In this document: positions 1-7,973 of the stretch, piece by piece
Numbering within the stretch: the first letter of the stretch is position 1
Layout of the letters: every line of letters begins with the position of its first letter
Made by a program: the position numbers and the translations under genes
Assembly (NCBI RefSeq): GCF_024022995.1
Contig: NZ_CP099582.1
Span: 1,240,001-1,304,000 of the forward strand
Reading direction: 5' to 3'
DNA length: 64,000 nt
Source of the DNA: Thermococcus aggregans
GTDB taxonomy: Archaea > Methanobacteriota_B > Thermococci > Thermococcales > Thermococcaceae
Notes under the pieces: model-generated
What the model saw: only the letters and a program-made list of their open reading frames with translations
Told to the model about the DNA's origin: nothing
The model's database searches: none

Positions 1-2
1 AA

Positions 3-689
3 TTGGGGGTATTAGTTCCTTCCTCTAATATTACTATGGAGTATGAACTTTATAAGATGGCACCAGACGGAGTGTCGATTCATTTCTCGAGAATACCTCA
101 AACAGAAGATACAGAAGAGCAATTGGCAGCTATGATTGATTATGTTCCCCAAGCTGCCGAATTATTAGCTCATGCAAGAGTTGATGCGATAGCATTCGGT
201 TGTACTAGTGGTAGTTTCATAAAAGGAGTTGGATATGACAAACAAATTATAGAGAGCATACAACAAAACACTGGAATACCCGCAACTACTACAACAACTG
301 CTGTTTTAGAAGCCTTGGACTTAATGGGGTTGAAAAAAATCTCAGTTGGTGCACCATACACTGATCCGATAATGCAGAAATTAAAGAAACTACTGGAAGA
401 AAATGGATTCAAAATAACAAAAATAAAAGGCCTTGGTCTTCTCAAGGGTGAAGGAGACTTACCCATAGATGAAACGTATAAATTAGTCAGAGAAATTGAT
501 ACTCCTGAGTCCGATGGGATCTTTATAAGCTGTACGGATTTCAAAACTGTCGAAATTTTAGAATTGCTAGAAGAAGATCTCGGAAAACCTGTTGTTTCGA
601 GCAATCAAGCAACTATGTGGAAATTGTTGAGATTATCGGGGTTAAAGACCAAAATAAGAGGGTTTGGTGCATTATTACGAGAATTCTGA
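3..689 (+). CDS. Asp/Glu/hydantoin racemase superfamily, maleate isomerase/AMDase-like (5' truncated)
   Basis: The reading frame is open to the left window edge, so the true N-terminus is probably missing; the visible part is 228 residues. It opens with VLVPSSN, the conserved substrate-loop start of maleate isomerase and arylmalonate decarboxylase relatives. Two cysteines in the expected positions, in FGCTSGS (about residue 67) and ISCTDF (about 177), match the paired catalytic cysteines of this superfamily, and PVVSSNQATMW near the C-terminus is also family-typical. Members racemise amino acids or isomerise maleate using cofactor-free cysteine chemistry. It sits 46 bp before an aminotransferase and heads a glutamate-like catabolic cluster, so racemisation of an acidic amino acid or isomerisation of a C4/C5 diacid is an inference; the substrate is not shown by the sequence. 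Confidence 0.75.
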   Translation: MGVLVPSSNITMEYELYKMAPDGVSIHFSRIPQTEDTEEQLAAMIDYVPQAAELLAHARVDAIAFGCTSGSFIKGVGYDKQIIESIQQNTGIPATTTTTAVLEALDLMGLKKISVGAPYTDPIMQKLKKLLEENGFKITKIKGLGLLKGEGDLPIDETYKLVREIDTPESDGIFISCTDFKTVEILELLEEDLGKPVVSSNQATMWKLLRLSGLKTKIRGFGALLREF

Positions 690-735
690 GAAGATGTGGT
701 ATGTTTCATCAAATGGAAAAGATGGGGGGATAAAA

Positions 736-1947
736 ATGAATTATGAAAAATACTATTCGGAAAAAGTGAAAGGTATGAGGCCCTCAATAATTAGGGAATT
801 GTTAAAGAAGTATGTAGGAAAAAAAGGCCTTATCTCTCTAGCAGCTGGCAATCCTAGCCCAGAAACTTTTCCAACAAGGATAATCAAAAAACTTGCAGAT
901 GAGGTGCTTGAAAAGTATGGAAAGGATGCACTCCAGTATGGTCCTACGCCTGGTTATTCGGGACTTATAGAGCAGATAAAGAACTTCATAGAAGAAAGAT
1001 ACAAAATAGATTCCTCAAAAGTGGGCGTGTTGATAACGTCTGGTGCACAACAGGTGCTTGATTTAACTGGTATGACTTTTCTAAACCCAGGAGACGTTGT
1101 AATCATTGAAGCGCCCACATATGTAGCGGCTATTGATGCTTTTGCTCAGTATGGTCCTGAGTTTGTTCAAGTGCCAGTTGATGAGGAGGGGATGAGGGTT
1201 GATGTGCTTGAGGACAAGCTTAAGAAATTGAAAGCTGAAGGCAAAAACGTGAAATTCGTCTATACAATCCCAACATTTCAAAATCCTGGTGGAGTAACAA
1301 TGAGTGAGGAAAGGAGGAAGTACCTTCTTGAGCTTGCAAACAAATACGACTTTTTAATCATTGAAGATGATCCATACCACGAGCTTAACTATTCGGATAA
1401 AGAACCTCCGCTGCCTATAAAGCACTGGGATTCAGAGGGGAGAGTTATCTACTCTGGAAGTTTCTCAAAAATCCTTGCACCTGGCTTTAGAGTCGGGTGG
1501 ATTGTGGCGGATCCGCAGATTATCAGAAAATTTGAGATTGTTAAGCAACGGCGTGATCTTCACACGAGTAGTTTTTGCCAGTACATCGCTGCAGAGTACA
1601 TAAAAGGAGGTTATCTTAGAGAGCATATTCCAAAGATTAGGGCATATTATAAACCAAAGTTAAAGGTAATGCTTGACGCTTTGGAAGAGTACATGCCGGA
1701 GGGATTTGAGTGGACTAAGCCGACAGGAGGCATGTTTGTTTGGGTAATGGGTCCAAGTGAATTGAATACAACTTCCATGCTAGAGAAGGCCGTGGAGAAT
1801 GGTGTAGTGTACGTTCCAGGTGAAGCGTTTTACCCAGACAGAAGTGTAAAGAACGCTATGAGAGTGGATTTCTCGTATCCAAGTGAAGAGGAGATTGTTG
1901 AGGGAATTAAAAGACTAGCAAAAACATGCAAAGAAGAGGGGGTGTGA
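736..1947 (+). CDS. PLP-dependent class I/II aminotransferase (2-aminoadipate aminotransferase-like)
   Basis: A fold-type I aminotransferase of 403 residues. The cofactor lysine lies in SGSFSKILAPGFRVGW, and the conserved TIPTFQNPGG and IIEDDPYHEL segments hold the Asn and Asp/Tyr that contact PLP. The sequence resembles the archaeal LysN/2-aminoadipate and aromatic aminotransferase group. The ATG at 736 is chosen because a G-rich ribosome binding site (724-730) precedes it; an upstream in-frame start would add 24 low-complexity residues. The next gene starts 4 bp after its stop, so it is cotranscribed with the 2-oxoacid oxidoreductase subunits. Its likely role is conversion of an amino acid, perhaps glutamate, to the 2-oxoacid oxidised by the following complex; the amino donor is inferred from context. 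Confidence 0.85.
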   Translation: MNYEKYYSEKVKGMRPSIIRELLKKYVGKKGLISLAAGNPSPETFPTRIIKKLADEVLEKYGKDALQYGPTPGYSGLIEQIKNFIEERYKIDSSKVGVLITSGAQQVLDLTGMTFLNPGDVVIIEAPTYVAAIDAFAQYGPEFVQVPVDEEGMRVDVLEDKLKKLKAEGKNVKFVYTIPTFQNPGGVTMSEERRKYLLELANKYDFLIIEDDPYHELNYSDKEPPLPIKHWDSEGRVIYSGSFSKILAPGFRVGWIVADPQIIRKFEIVKQRRDLHTSSFCQYIAAEYIKGGYLREHIPKIRAYYKPKLKVMLDALEEYMPEGFEWTKPTGGMFVWVMGPSELNTTSMLEKAVENGVVYVPGEAFYPDRSVKNAMRVDFSYPSEEEIVEGIKRLAKTCKEEGV

Positions 1948-1951
1948 CAAG

Positions 1952-3094
1952 TTGAAAGTAGAATTTATGCTTGGAAACCACGCTATTGTGGAGGGTGCTA
2001 TTGCTGCAGGTTGCAGATATTATGCAGCCTACCCCATAACACCCGTTAATGAGATAAGCATATATATGGCGGAAAAGATGCCTAAAGTAGGAGGCATATT
2101 TATTCAGTCTGAAGATGAACTCTTTTCCATCTTTTCTGTAATCGGAGCGTCCTTAGCTGGTATGAAGGCTATGACAGCCACAGCAAGTGCAGGATTTAAT
2201 TACATGCAAGAGGGACTTGGGTACGCTACTGCGGTTGAAGTCCCATTAGTGGTAGTAGACTCGATGAGAACTAGAGGAGAGAATTTCCCAACTCATGCTG
2301 ATATAATGCAAGTTAGATGGGGGCCAAGTGGAGACTACGAAGCAATAGCGTTTGCCCCATCGTCTCCTCAAGAATGCTTCGATTTTATGATTGAGGCGTT
2401 TAATACTGCAGAGAAGTACAGAACTCCCGTTATTATAATTCTCGAAGCCTCTATCGGGCTCATGAGAGAAAAAGTAGTTATCCCAGATGAAGACGAGATA
2501 AAAAAGAAGATAGTCAATAGGAAAATAGCCAAGGTAAATGAAATTCCTCCGGAGGAGTTTTTGCCGTATAAAGGAGATGAAAAAGGAGTACCACTATTTC
2601 CAGTATTGGGAACTGGTTATAGGGTGATTAGGTCCTTAAACCCGCATGATGAAAGAGGATACATTAATTGGAGTCCAGATGTGTTTGAAAGGATGTATAA
2701 CAGGATAATTGGGAAAATAAGAAACAACATAGATGACATAGTAAAATATCGGGAGTTTTATTTGGACGATGCAGATATAGCCGTAGTGGCTTATGGAAGC
2801 ACTGCAAGGGTTGCATTAGGCGCAGTGAAAAAACTCAGAGAAGATGGGGTTAAAGTTGGCTTGCTTAAGTTAGATACGGTGTTTCCAGTACCCGAACAAG
2901 AACTAAAAAAAGTTGCCGAAAGTGTCAAAGGTATTTTAGTTCCTGAACTTAACGTTGGGAAATACGTTCTCGAAGTGGAAAGAGTTGCCGGATGCATAAC
3001 AAAAGTTGAGTCATTGCCCAAGAATAGAGGGGAACAATTCACTTTGAATGAAATTGTTTCTGGAATAAAAAATCTATACCAGGAGGTGTGTTAA
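1952..3094 (+). CDS. korA: 2-oxoacid:ferredoxin oxidoreductase, alpha subunit (KorA type)
   Basis: A 380-residue alpha subunit of a TPP-dependent 2-oxoacid:ferredoxin oxidoreductase. The N-terminus GNHAIVEGAIAAGCRYYAAY with YPITPVNEI is the hallmark of the pyrimidine-binding domain, followed by the transketolase-C-like region (VAVVAYGSTARVA) near residue 280. The separate alpha/beta/gamma organisation matches the four-subunit 2-oxoglutarate/2-oxoisovalerate class. The start is a TTG at 1952 with a purine-rich site about 10 bp upstream. It couples CoA-dependent oxidative decarboxylation of a 2-oxoacid to ferredoxin reduction in the cytoplasm. With SucCD-like genes just downstream, 2-oxoglutarate is the favoured substrate, but isovalerate-type acids are not excluded. 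Confidence 0.88.
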   Translation: MKVEFMLGNHAIVEGAIAAGCRYYAAYPITPVNEISIYMAEKMPKVGGIFIQSEDELFSIFSVIGASLAGMKAMTATASAGFNYMQEGLGYATAVEVPLVVVDSMRTRGENFPTHADIMQVRWGPSGDYEAIAFAPSSPQECFDFMIEAFNTAEKYRTPVIIILEASIGLMREKVVIPDEDEIKKKIVNRKIAKVNEIPPEEFLPYKGDEKGVPLFPVLGTGYRVIRSLNPHDERGYINWSPDVFERMYNRIIGKIRNNIDDIVKYREFYLDDADIAVVAYGSTARVALGAVKKLREDGVKVGLLKLDTVFPVPEQELKKVAESVKGILVPELNVGKYVLEVERVAGCITKVESLPKNRGEQFTLNEIVSGIKNLYQEVC

Positions 3095-3095
3095 T

Positions 3096-3938
3096 ATGGA
3101 GGCTATAAAACATCCAAGATTAAAATATCTTCGAGAAGATTTATTACCACATACTTTTTGCCCTGGTTGTGGAATCGGGCAACTTATGAATTACCTAGCA
3201 AAGGCCTTAGATGATCTTTCGGCAGAAGGAAAAATCGATTTAGATAAAGTTGTGATGGTAACAGGAGTTGGATGTGCAGCAAGGCTTCCAATCTTTATGA
3301 ACTTTGAATGTATCCACGGCATACATGGACGTGAGTTAGCGTATGCAAGTGGAATAAAGCTAGCCAATCCTAAACTCCACGTAATAGCTGTTTTAGGAGA
3401 TGGAGCCGCTGCTAATATAGGTGGTAATCATTTCATACAAGCATGCAGGAGAAACATAGGAGTAACTACAATAGTAATAAACAACAGAATTTTTGCAATG
3501 ACTGGAGGCGAAGTAGCAGCAACTACACCTAAGGGTGTTGTTACATCCACTTCTCCCTATGGAAATATTGAGCGTCCATTCGATCTTTGTAAGCTTGCTG
3601 ACGCTGCTGGAGCATCCTTCATAGCAAGATGGACTACAGCTCATCCATTTCAACTAATAAACACGTTAAAAAAGGCCATAACTCATAAAGGATTCTCTCT
3701 TGTCGAGGTTATTTCCCAATGTGTAACATATTATGGAAGGAGGGTATATGGGGTGGACGATCCCGCAGTTTTATGGAAGAAGCTTAAGGAAGAAAGTGTC
3801 CCCATAGAACAAGCAAGAGAGATAAGTCCAGAAGACCTTGAGAAAAAGATAATTGTAGGTGAGTTTAAGGCCGAAGTGAGACCCACATTTGAAGAGGAAT
3901 ATTACAATATGTTGAAAAAAATAACGGGAGGAAGGTGA
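3096..3938 (+). CDS. korB: 2-oxoacid:ferredoxin oxidoreductase, beta subunit (KorB type)
   Basis: The TPP-binding beta subunit, 280 residues. HTFCPGCGIGQ near the N-terminus and GDGAAANIGGNHF with INNRIFAMTGG form the TPP/Mg2+-binding region seen in KorB and PorB proteins. The start codon ATG lies just after an aggaggtg site (3081-3088) that overlaps the end of the alpha gene, so translation is coupled. The stop overlaps the GTG start of the gamma subunit. It is the catalytic half-partner of the alpha subunit. The length and CPGCG motif are typical of the KorB group rather than a fused pyruvate enzyme. Confidence 0.9.
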   Translation: MEAIKHPRLKYLREDLLPHTFCPGCGIGQLMNYLAKALDDLSAEGKIDLDKVVMVTGVGCAARLPIFMNFECIHGIHGRELAYASGIKLANPKLHVIAVLGDGAAANIGGNHFIQACRRNIGVTTIVINNRIFAMTGGEVAATTPKGVVTSTSPYGNIERPFDLCKLADAAGASFIARWTTAHPFQLINTLKKAITHKGFSLVEVISQCVTYYGRRVYGVDDPAVLWKKLKEESVPIEQAREISPEDLEKKIIVGEFKAEVRPTFEEEYYNMLKKITGGR

Positions 3939-4495
3939 AGAAATTGCCGGAGTGGAATATTCGATTTTTGGGCATAGGGGGTCAAGGTATTGTTTTATCA
4001 TCAGTTATATTAGCTCATGCTGCAGTGTTAGATGGAGTTAATGCCACTCAAACACAAAGATATGGCTCAGAAGTACGAGGAGGAGAAGTTTATGCAGATG
4101 TCAAAATTTCCGATGGAGACATCTATTCTCCTATTATAGACGAAGTGGACTACATGATCGCGTTTGCGTATAGTACTTTGTCAAAATATATAAATACAAT
4201 CAAGGATGACGGGACTCTTTTTATAGATCCAGATCTCGTCCAAAACATTCCTCCCACAACAAAACGTATTGGAACTGTTTACAAGATTCCAGCAGCTCGT
4301 ATTGCTACTGAATTAGGTAATAACAGGGTAGCTAATACTGTTATGCTAGGAGCTATGAGAGCTATTACAAACATTGTTACTGAAGAAAGCCTTCTCAAGT
4401 CTCTGGAAATGCATGTGCCGAAGAAATACCTCGAGATTAACAAGAAAGCGTACTACGCCGGCAAAAACTTTGTTTTAAGTAGTGAGGAGAAATAA
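3935..4495 (+). CDS. korC: 2-oxoacid:ferredoxin oxidoreductase, gamma subunit
   Basis: A 186-residue gamma subunit. FLGIGGQGIVLSS at the N-terminus and TQTQRYGSEVRGGE are the classic motifs of the POR_gamma/KorC domain, which helps bind CoA and completes the oxidoreductase. The GTG start overlaps the previous TGA by four bases, with gggaggaag upstream as ribosome binding site. The cluster then switches to the acyl-CoA synthetase genes before the ferredoxin subunit appears at 6594, an unusual split of a normally contiguous delta-alpha-beta-gamma operon. The assignment to the family is secure; substrate preference is not readable from this subunit. Confidence 0.88.
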   Translation: MKKLPEWNIRFLGIGGQGIVLSSVILAHAAVLDGVNATQTQRYGSEVRGGEVYADVKISDGDIYSPIIDEVDYMIAFAYSTLSKYINTIKDDGTLFIDPDLVQNIPPTTKRIGTVYKIPAARIATELGNNRVANTVMLGAMRAITNIVTEESLLKSLEMHVPKKYLEINKKAYYAGKNFVLSSEEK

Positions 4496-4518
4496 ACAAA
4501 GCTAAGGAGGTATTAACA

Positions 4519-5682
4519 ATGAAACTCTTCGAATTCCAAGCAAAAGAAATATTTAGGAAGTATAATATACCAACAAGTACTTCCAGTTACTTAATTAAAA
4601 ATGCTGAAGAGGTCAATGCAATCTTGGATAAACTACAACTACCTTGTGTTCTCAAAGCCCAAGTTCTTAGTGGTGGAAGAGGAAAAGCAGGAGGTGTCAA
4701 AATAGCAAAAACTAAAGAAGAAATTTCTAAACTAGTAGAACAGATTTTTAATTTAGTGATCAATGGAGAAAAAACTTGCGCAATTCTAATAGAAGATTAT
4801 GTCAATATCGAGAAAGAGCTTTATACTAGTATAACTATAGACACCACAACTAACAACGTTACGATACTTGCTTCTTCTCTTGGTGGCATCGATATTGAAG
4901 AACTAACCCTTAAGCATCCTGAAATGATCTTTAAAATGAATGTAGATCCGTTTGTTGGGATAAAGACATACCAAGCAAGGCTTCTTGCAAGAAAACTTGG
5001 ACTCTCAGGAAGACTAGTTAATGTATATGCACATATTTTGACTTCTATGTATAGAATACTCAGAGACTATGATGCTGAACTCGTAGAAATAAATCCCTTA
5101 GCATTAACGAAATCAGGAGAATTAGTAGCTGTAGACGCTAAAATAGTGCTGAATGAACCTGCCAAATATAGACACCAAGAAACTTTTGAACAGTTAGAGA
5201 AAGAGCAAGAAGCTCTTGGTATTACCAGAAATCTAAAAGAAATCAAGCTAAAAGAGCTAGGGTGCTCTGCATATATTGATTTTGAAAAAGAGGGAATCGC
5301 ACTTATATCTGATGGGGCAGGTATTGGAATGTATGCATATGATACAATTTGTCAATTAGGTGGTTCAGTTGCTAGTTATTGTGAACTTGGATTGGCTAAT
5401 ACTCCCGAAAAGATAAGCCGAGTACTGGAGATAGTTTCAAGTGATCCAAAAACTAGAGTACTTCTAATAAACTGGTTTGGTGGGGCTAATATAATGGATG
5501 AAATGTGTAAAGGCATAATACAATTCAGAGAAAAAAACAATAGCATTCCAATTATAGTGAGAGTAGCTGGAACTAACTTTGACAAAGCACACGAGATGTT
5601 AAAAAATGCGAATATTTTTGTCACAGAAGATATTAACGAAGCTGTAAATAAAGTTATATCTTTCTCGGGAGGGATAAGCTAA
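4519..5682 (+). CDS. sucC: Succinyl-CoA synthetase beta-like ATP-grasp subunit (ADP-forming)
   Basis: Encodes 387 residues, almost exactly the length of bacterial SucC. MKLFEFQAKEIF, the basic SGGRGKAGGVK nucleotide loop, VEINPLALTKSGELVAVDAK and the C-terminal SGGA-type flavodoxin-like domain are all visible. This is the classic SucC layout, not the short ATP-grasp beta subunit of thermococcal ADP-forming acyl-CoA synthetases such as the one at 28861. With SucD it would convert an acyl-CoA, ADP and phosphate to the acid, CoA and ATP. Given the preceding oxidoreductase, succinyl-CoA is the likely substrate; malate-CoA ligase is a related alternative. An aaggagg site lies before the ATG. Confidence 0.85.
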   Translation: MKLFEFQAKEIFRKYNIPTSTSSYLIKNAEEVNAILDKLQLPCVLKAQVLSGGRGKAGGVKIAKTKEEISKLVEQIFNLVINGEKTCAILIEDYVNIEKELYTSITIDTTTNNVTILASSLGGIDIEELTLKHPEMIFKMNVDPFVGIKTYQARLLARKLGLSGRLVNVYAHILTSMYRILRDYDAELVEINPLALTKSGELVAVDAKIVLNEPAKYRHQETFEQLEKEQEALGITRNLKEIKLKELGCSAYIDFEKEGIALISDGAGIGMYAYDTICQLGGSVASYCELGLANTPEKISRVLEIVSSDPKTRVLLINWFGGANIMDEMCKGIIQFREKNNSIPIIVRVAGTNFDKAHEMLKNANIFVTEDINEAVNKVISFSGGIS

Positions 5683-6581
5683 TGGTAATTGAAATAAATA
5701 ATGTTAAATTAGACAGAAATGCTAGAGTAATAGTTCAAGGAATAACTGGTAGAATTGGCTCGTTTCAGAGTAAATTAATGATTGATTATGGTACCAACAT
5801 AGTTGCAGGTGTAACTCCCGGCAAAGGAGGAATGGAAATTCATGGAGTCCCAGTATATGATACAATCTTTGAAGCTAAAGAAGAAAAAGGACCTTTTGAT
5901 GTAGCAGTAGCCTTTGTACCACCTGGTAGTGCCTTGGATAGTTGTATTGAAGCAATTGATGGTGGTGTTAAACTTATTGTGCTTCCAACTGCGGATGTTC
6001 CTTATCTTGATTCAATAAAAATAATACACTATGCTAGCGAGAAAGACGCAAAAATAGTAGGGCCTGAGGCAGCGGGAATTCTCATACCCCATGAGTGCAA
6101 ACTGGGAGTTCATCCTGTACTTCCTGACAAATACTTTACTAAGGGTCCAGTTGGCATTGTGTCTAGAAGTGGTTCTCTCTCATATGACATGTCCAAAGCT
6201 CTCTCTGGGGCGGGGATAGGTCAATCTGCCATAGTATGTATAGGGGGCGGACCAATATGGGGAACTTCAATGATAGACGTGATTGAATCATTAGAACGAG
6301 ACAAGGATACAGAAGTAATATTAATGCTTGGTGAGATAGGGGGTACTATCGAAGAAGAAGCTGCTGAATATGTTAAACAAAATGTATCAAAGCCTGTTAT
6401 AGCTTTAATAGTGGGTCGGTGTGCTCCACCAGGAAAAAGTATGGGACATGCGGCAGCAATTATAATGAAAGGAAGAGGTACGTGGGACACTAAAGTACAA
6501 TTCTTGAGAAATTCTGGCATATATGTTGCCAAAACCTTTGAGGAAGTTATAGAAAATGTTAAAAAATATCTAAAAAGGTAA
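5682..6581 (+). CDS. sucD: Succinyl-CoA synthetase alpha-like subunit
   Basis: The 299-residue partner of the preceding gene; its ATG overlaps the upstream TAA. VIVQGITGRIGSFQS is the CoA-binding start, GPEAAGILIPHECK and VGIVSRSGSLSYDM follow, and APPGKSMGHAAAI carries the phosphorylated histidine at residue 256. Size and motif order match SucD. It binds CoA and relays phosphate between succinyl phosphate and the nucleotide-binding beta subunit. Together with the oxidoreductase it would give substrate-level phosphorylation. A SucC/SucD-type pair beside a Kor operon is not the standard thermococcal arrangement, so lateral acquisition is plausible but unproven. Confidence 0.86.
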   Translation: MVIEINNVKLDRNARVIVQGITGRIGSFQSKLMIDYGTNIVAGVTPGKGGMEIHGVPVYDTIFEAKEEKGPFDVAVAFVPPGSALDSCIEAIDGGVKLIVLPTADVPYLDSIKIIHYASEKDAKIVGPEAAGILIPHECKLGVHPVLPDKYFTKGPVGIVSRSGSLSYDMSKALSGAGIGQSAIVCIGGGPIWGTSMIDVIESLERDKDTEVILMLGEIGGTIEEEAAEYVKQNVSKPVIALIVGRCAPPGKSMGHAAAIIMKGRGTWDTKVQFLRNSGIYVAKTFEEVIENVKKYLKR

Positions 6582-6593
6582 GGAGGTGTCGTG

Positions 6594-6809
6594 ATGAAGT
6601 ATCCTGTTATTAATGAAAACCTGTGTAAAGGATGTGGTATATGTGTCGAGGTATGTCCAAAACAAGTGCTCATAATATCTCCAACTAAGATTAATACAAA
6701 AGGCCTAAATATTGCAGAAGTACAAGCTCCTGAAAAGTGCATAGGTTGCAAGTTATGTGAAATAGTATGTCCCGATTTTGCAATAACAATTGTTGAAGAA
6801 GGGGGCTAA
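6594..6809 (+). CDS. korD: 2x[4Fe-4S] ferredoxin subunit of the 2-oxoacid oxidoreductase (KorD type)
   Basis: A 71-residue ferredoxin-like protein with two CxxCxxCxxxCP clusters: CKGCGICVEVCP and CIGCKLCEIVCP. This is the delta subunit that carries electrons from the TPP site to ferredoxin. ATG at 6594 is preferred over the GTG at 6591 because the aggaggtg site (6581-6588) is then spaced normally. It is separated from the other three subunit genes by sucCD, yet it is the only small ferredoxin in the cluster and most probably completes the complex. A role as free electron carrier is possible. Confidence 0.85.
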   Translation: MKYPVINENLCKGCGICVEVCPKQVLIISPTKINTKGLNIAEVQAPEKCIGCKLCEIVCPDFAITIVEEGG

Positions 6810-6814
6810 ATATC

Positions 6815-7846
6815 ATGGCATCTTATGAGACACTAGGTAAATGGTTGGACACACTTGTAAATATCGATATACTTGGGAGAGGTATAATAGACAAACTATA
6901 TACTGGAGCATATGAGAAAATTGGTGAGCCTTTAATCTATAGAGCAGCAAGAGAAATCAAAGAAGCTGTGGGTAAAAATGATGCAGTTTTGATAATGACA
7001 GGCTTCAGAACACCCCCGTTGTATGTTCAGGAAACAGATGGTCCCTTAGGAGCTGCATCACTTGCCAGAACCATTGACATATGTCTGGGTGGCAAGCCAA
7101 TACTCATAACAGAGCCGGTAGATGCCTCATTAAGGATCTTAAAAGCTGCAGTTAGAGGAGTTGGACTAAGTGTCATGCCTATTGAAGAAATCTGTAAGGA
7201 GTCGTATAAGCATTCTGCTTCAATTGTAGGATTTCCGATAGATGAAGAAAAAGCAAAAGAGGATGCAAAAAGACTTTTGGATGAACTAAACCCCAGGGCA
7301 GTAATAGCTATTGAAAAAGCAGGTCGTAACTCCAAGAATGTGTACCATAATCAGAGTGGATTGGACATTAGTAAATATCATGCCAAGGTTGAACATATAA
7401 TCACTGAAGCTCAAAAAAGAGACATTTTAACTATAGGCATTGGGGATGGAGGTAACGAAGTAGGTATGGGAGTAATAGAGGATGTAGTAAGAAAGCATGT
7501 TCCCTATGGGGATGTGTGCCAGTGCCCTTGTAAGGGAGGAATAGCTGCAACTTCTAAAGTTGATGTGTTGGTGACAGCAGCCATTTCCAATTGGGGTGGC
7601 TATGCTCTTAGTGGCATGTTAGCTAGGATGTGCAATAAACCAGAGGGGTTACATACTCAAGAAAATGAAGATCTAATGTTTACTTTAGTCATAAGCGAAG
7701 GAGCCATTGACGGAGATAAGGGTATTGTTGAAAGATCGGCTGATAACGTAGAACTTGGCATACATAAGTCTGTTTTAGCACTAATCCGCCAGATATTGTT
7801 TCATCGCCCACATCCAGTTATTAGGGGGGAGATAATAAGTGTTTAA
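6815..7846 (+). CDS. Stand-alone D-glutamate cyclase C-terminal domain protein (DUF4392 family)
   Basis: 343 residues that I recognise as the DUF4392 / D-glutamate cyclase C-terminal family. Signature segments are MTGFRTPPLYVQETDGPLG (about 61-80) followed by AASLAR, and IGIGDGGNEVGMG (about 210), a conserved glycine/acid-rich motif. In vertebrate DGLUCY this domain accompanies conversion of D-glutamate to 5-oxo-D-proline; in many bacteria it is fused to a DUF1445 domain, absent here. It follows the ferredoxin gene by 5 bp and ends the cluster. Its presence beside a racemase-like gene and a glutamate-type oxidation pathway suggests handling of D-glutamate or 5-oxoproline. The activity of the lone domain is inference. 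Confidence 0.72.
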   Translation: MASYETLGKWLDTLVNIDILGRGIIDKLYTGAYEKIGEPLIYRAAREIKEAVGKNDAVLIMTGFRTPPLYVQETDGPLGAASLARTIDICLGGKPILITEPVDASLRILKAAVRGVGLSVMPIEEICKESYKHSASIVGFPIDEEKAKEDAKRLLDELNPRAVIAIEKAGRNSKNVYHNQSGLDISKYHAKVEHIITEAQKRDILTIGIGDGGNEVGMGVIEDVVRKHVPYGDVCQCPCKGGIAATSKVDVLVTAAISNWGGYALSGMLARMCNKPEGLHTQENEDLMFTLVISEGAIDGDKGIVERSADNVELGIHKSVLALIRQILFHRPHPVIRGEIISV

Positions 7847-7973
7847 AGTAGATCAGTGTTGTACCAGCTAATAGGTTTGGGAGTGTTTTGTTGTTTTAAT
7901 TGTGGAAGGATAATGAAAATCATGGATTAAGTATAACCTGGTTTTAATTAAATTATCTGGTGGTGGTAAAACT

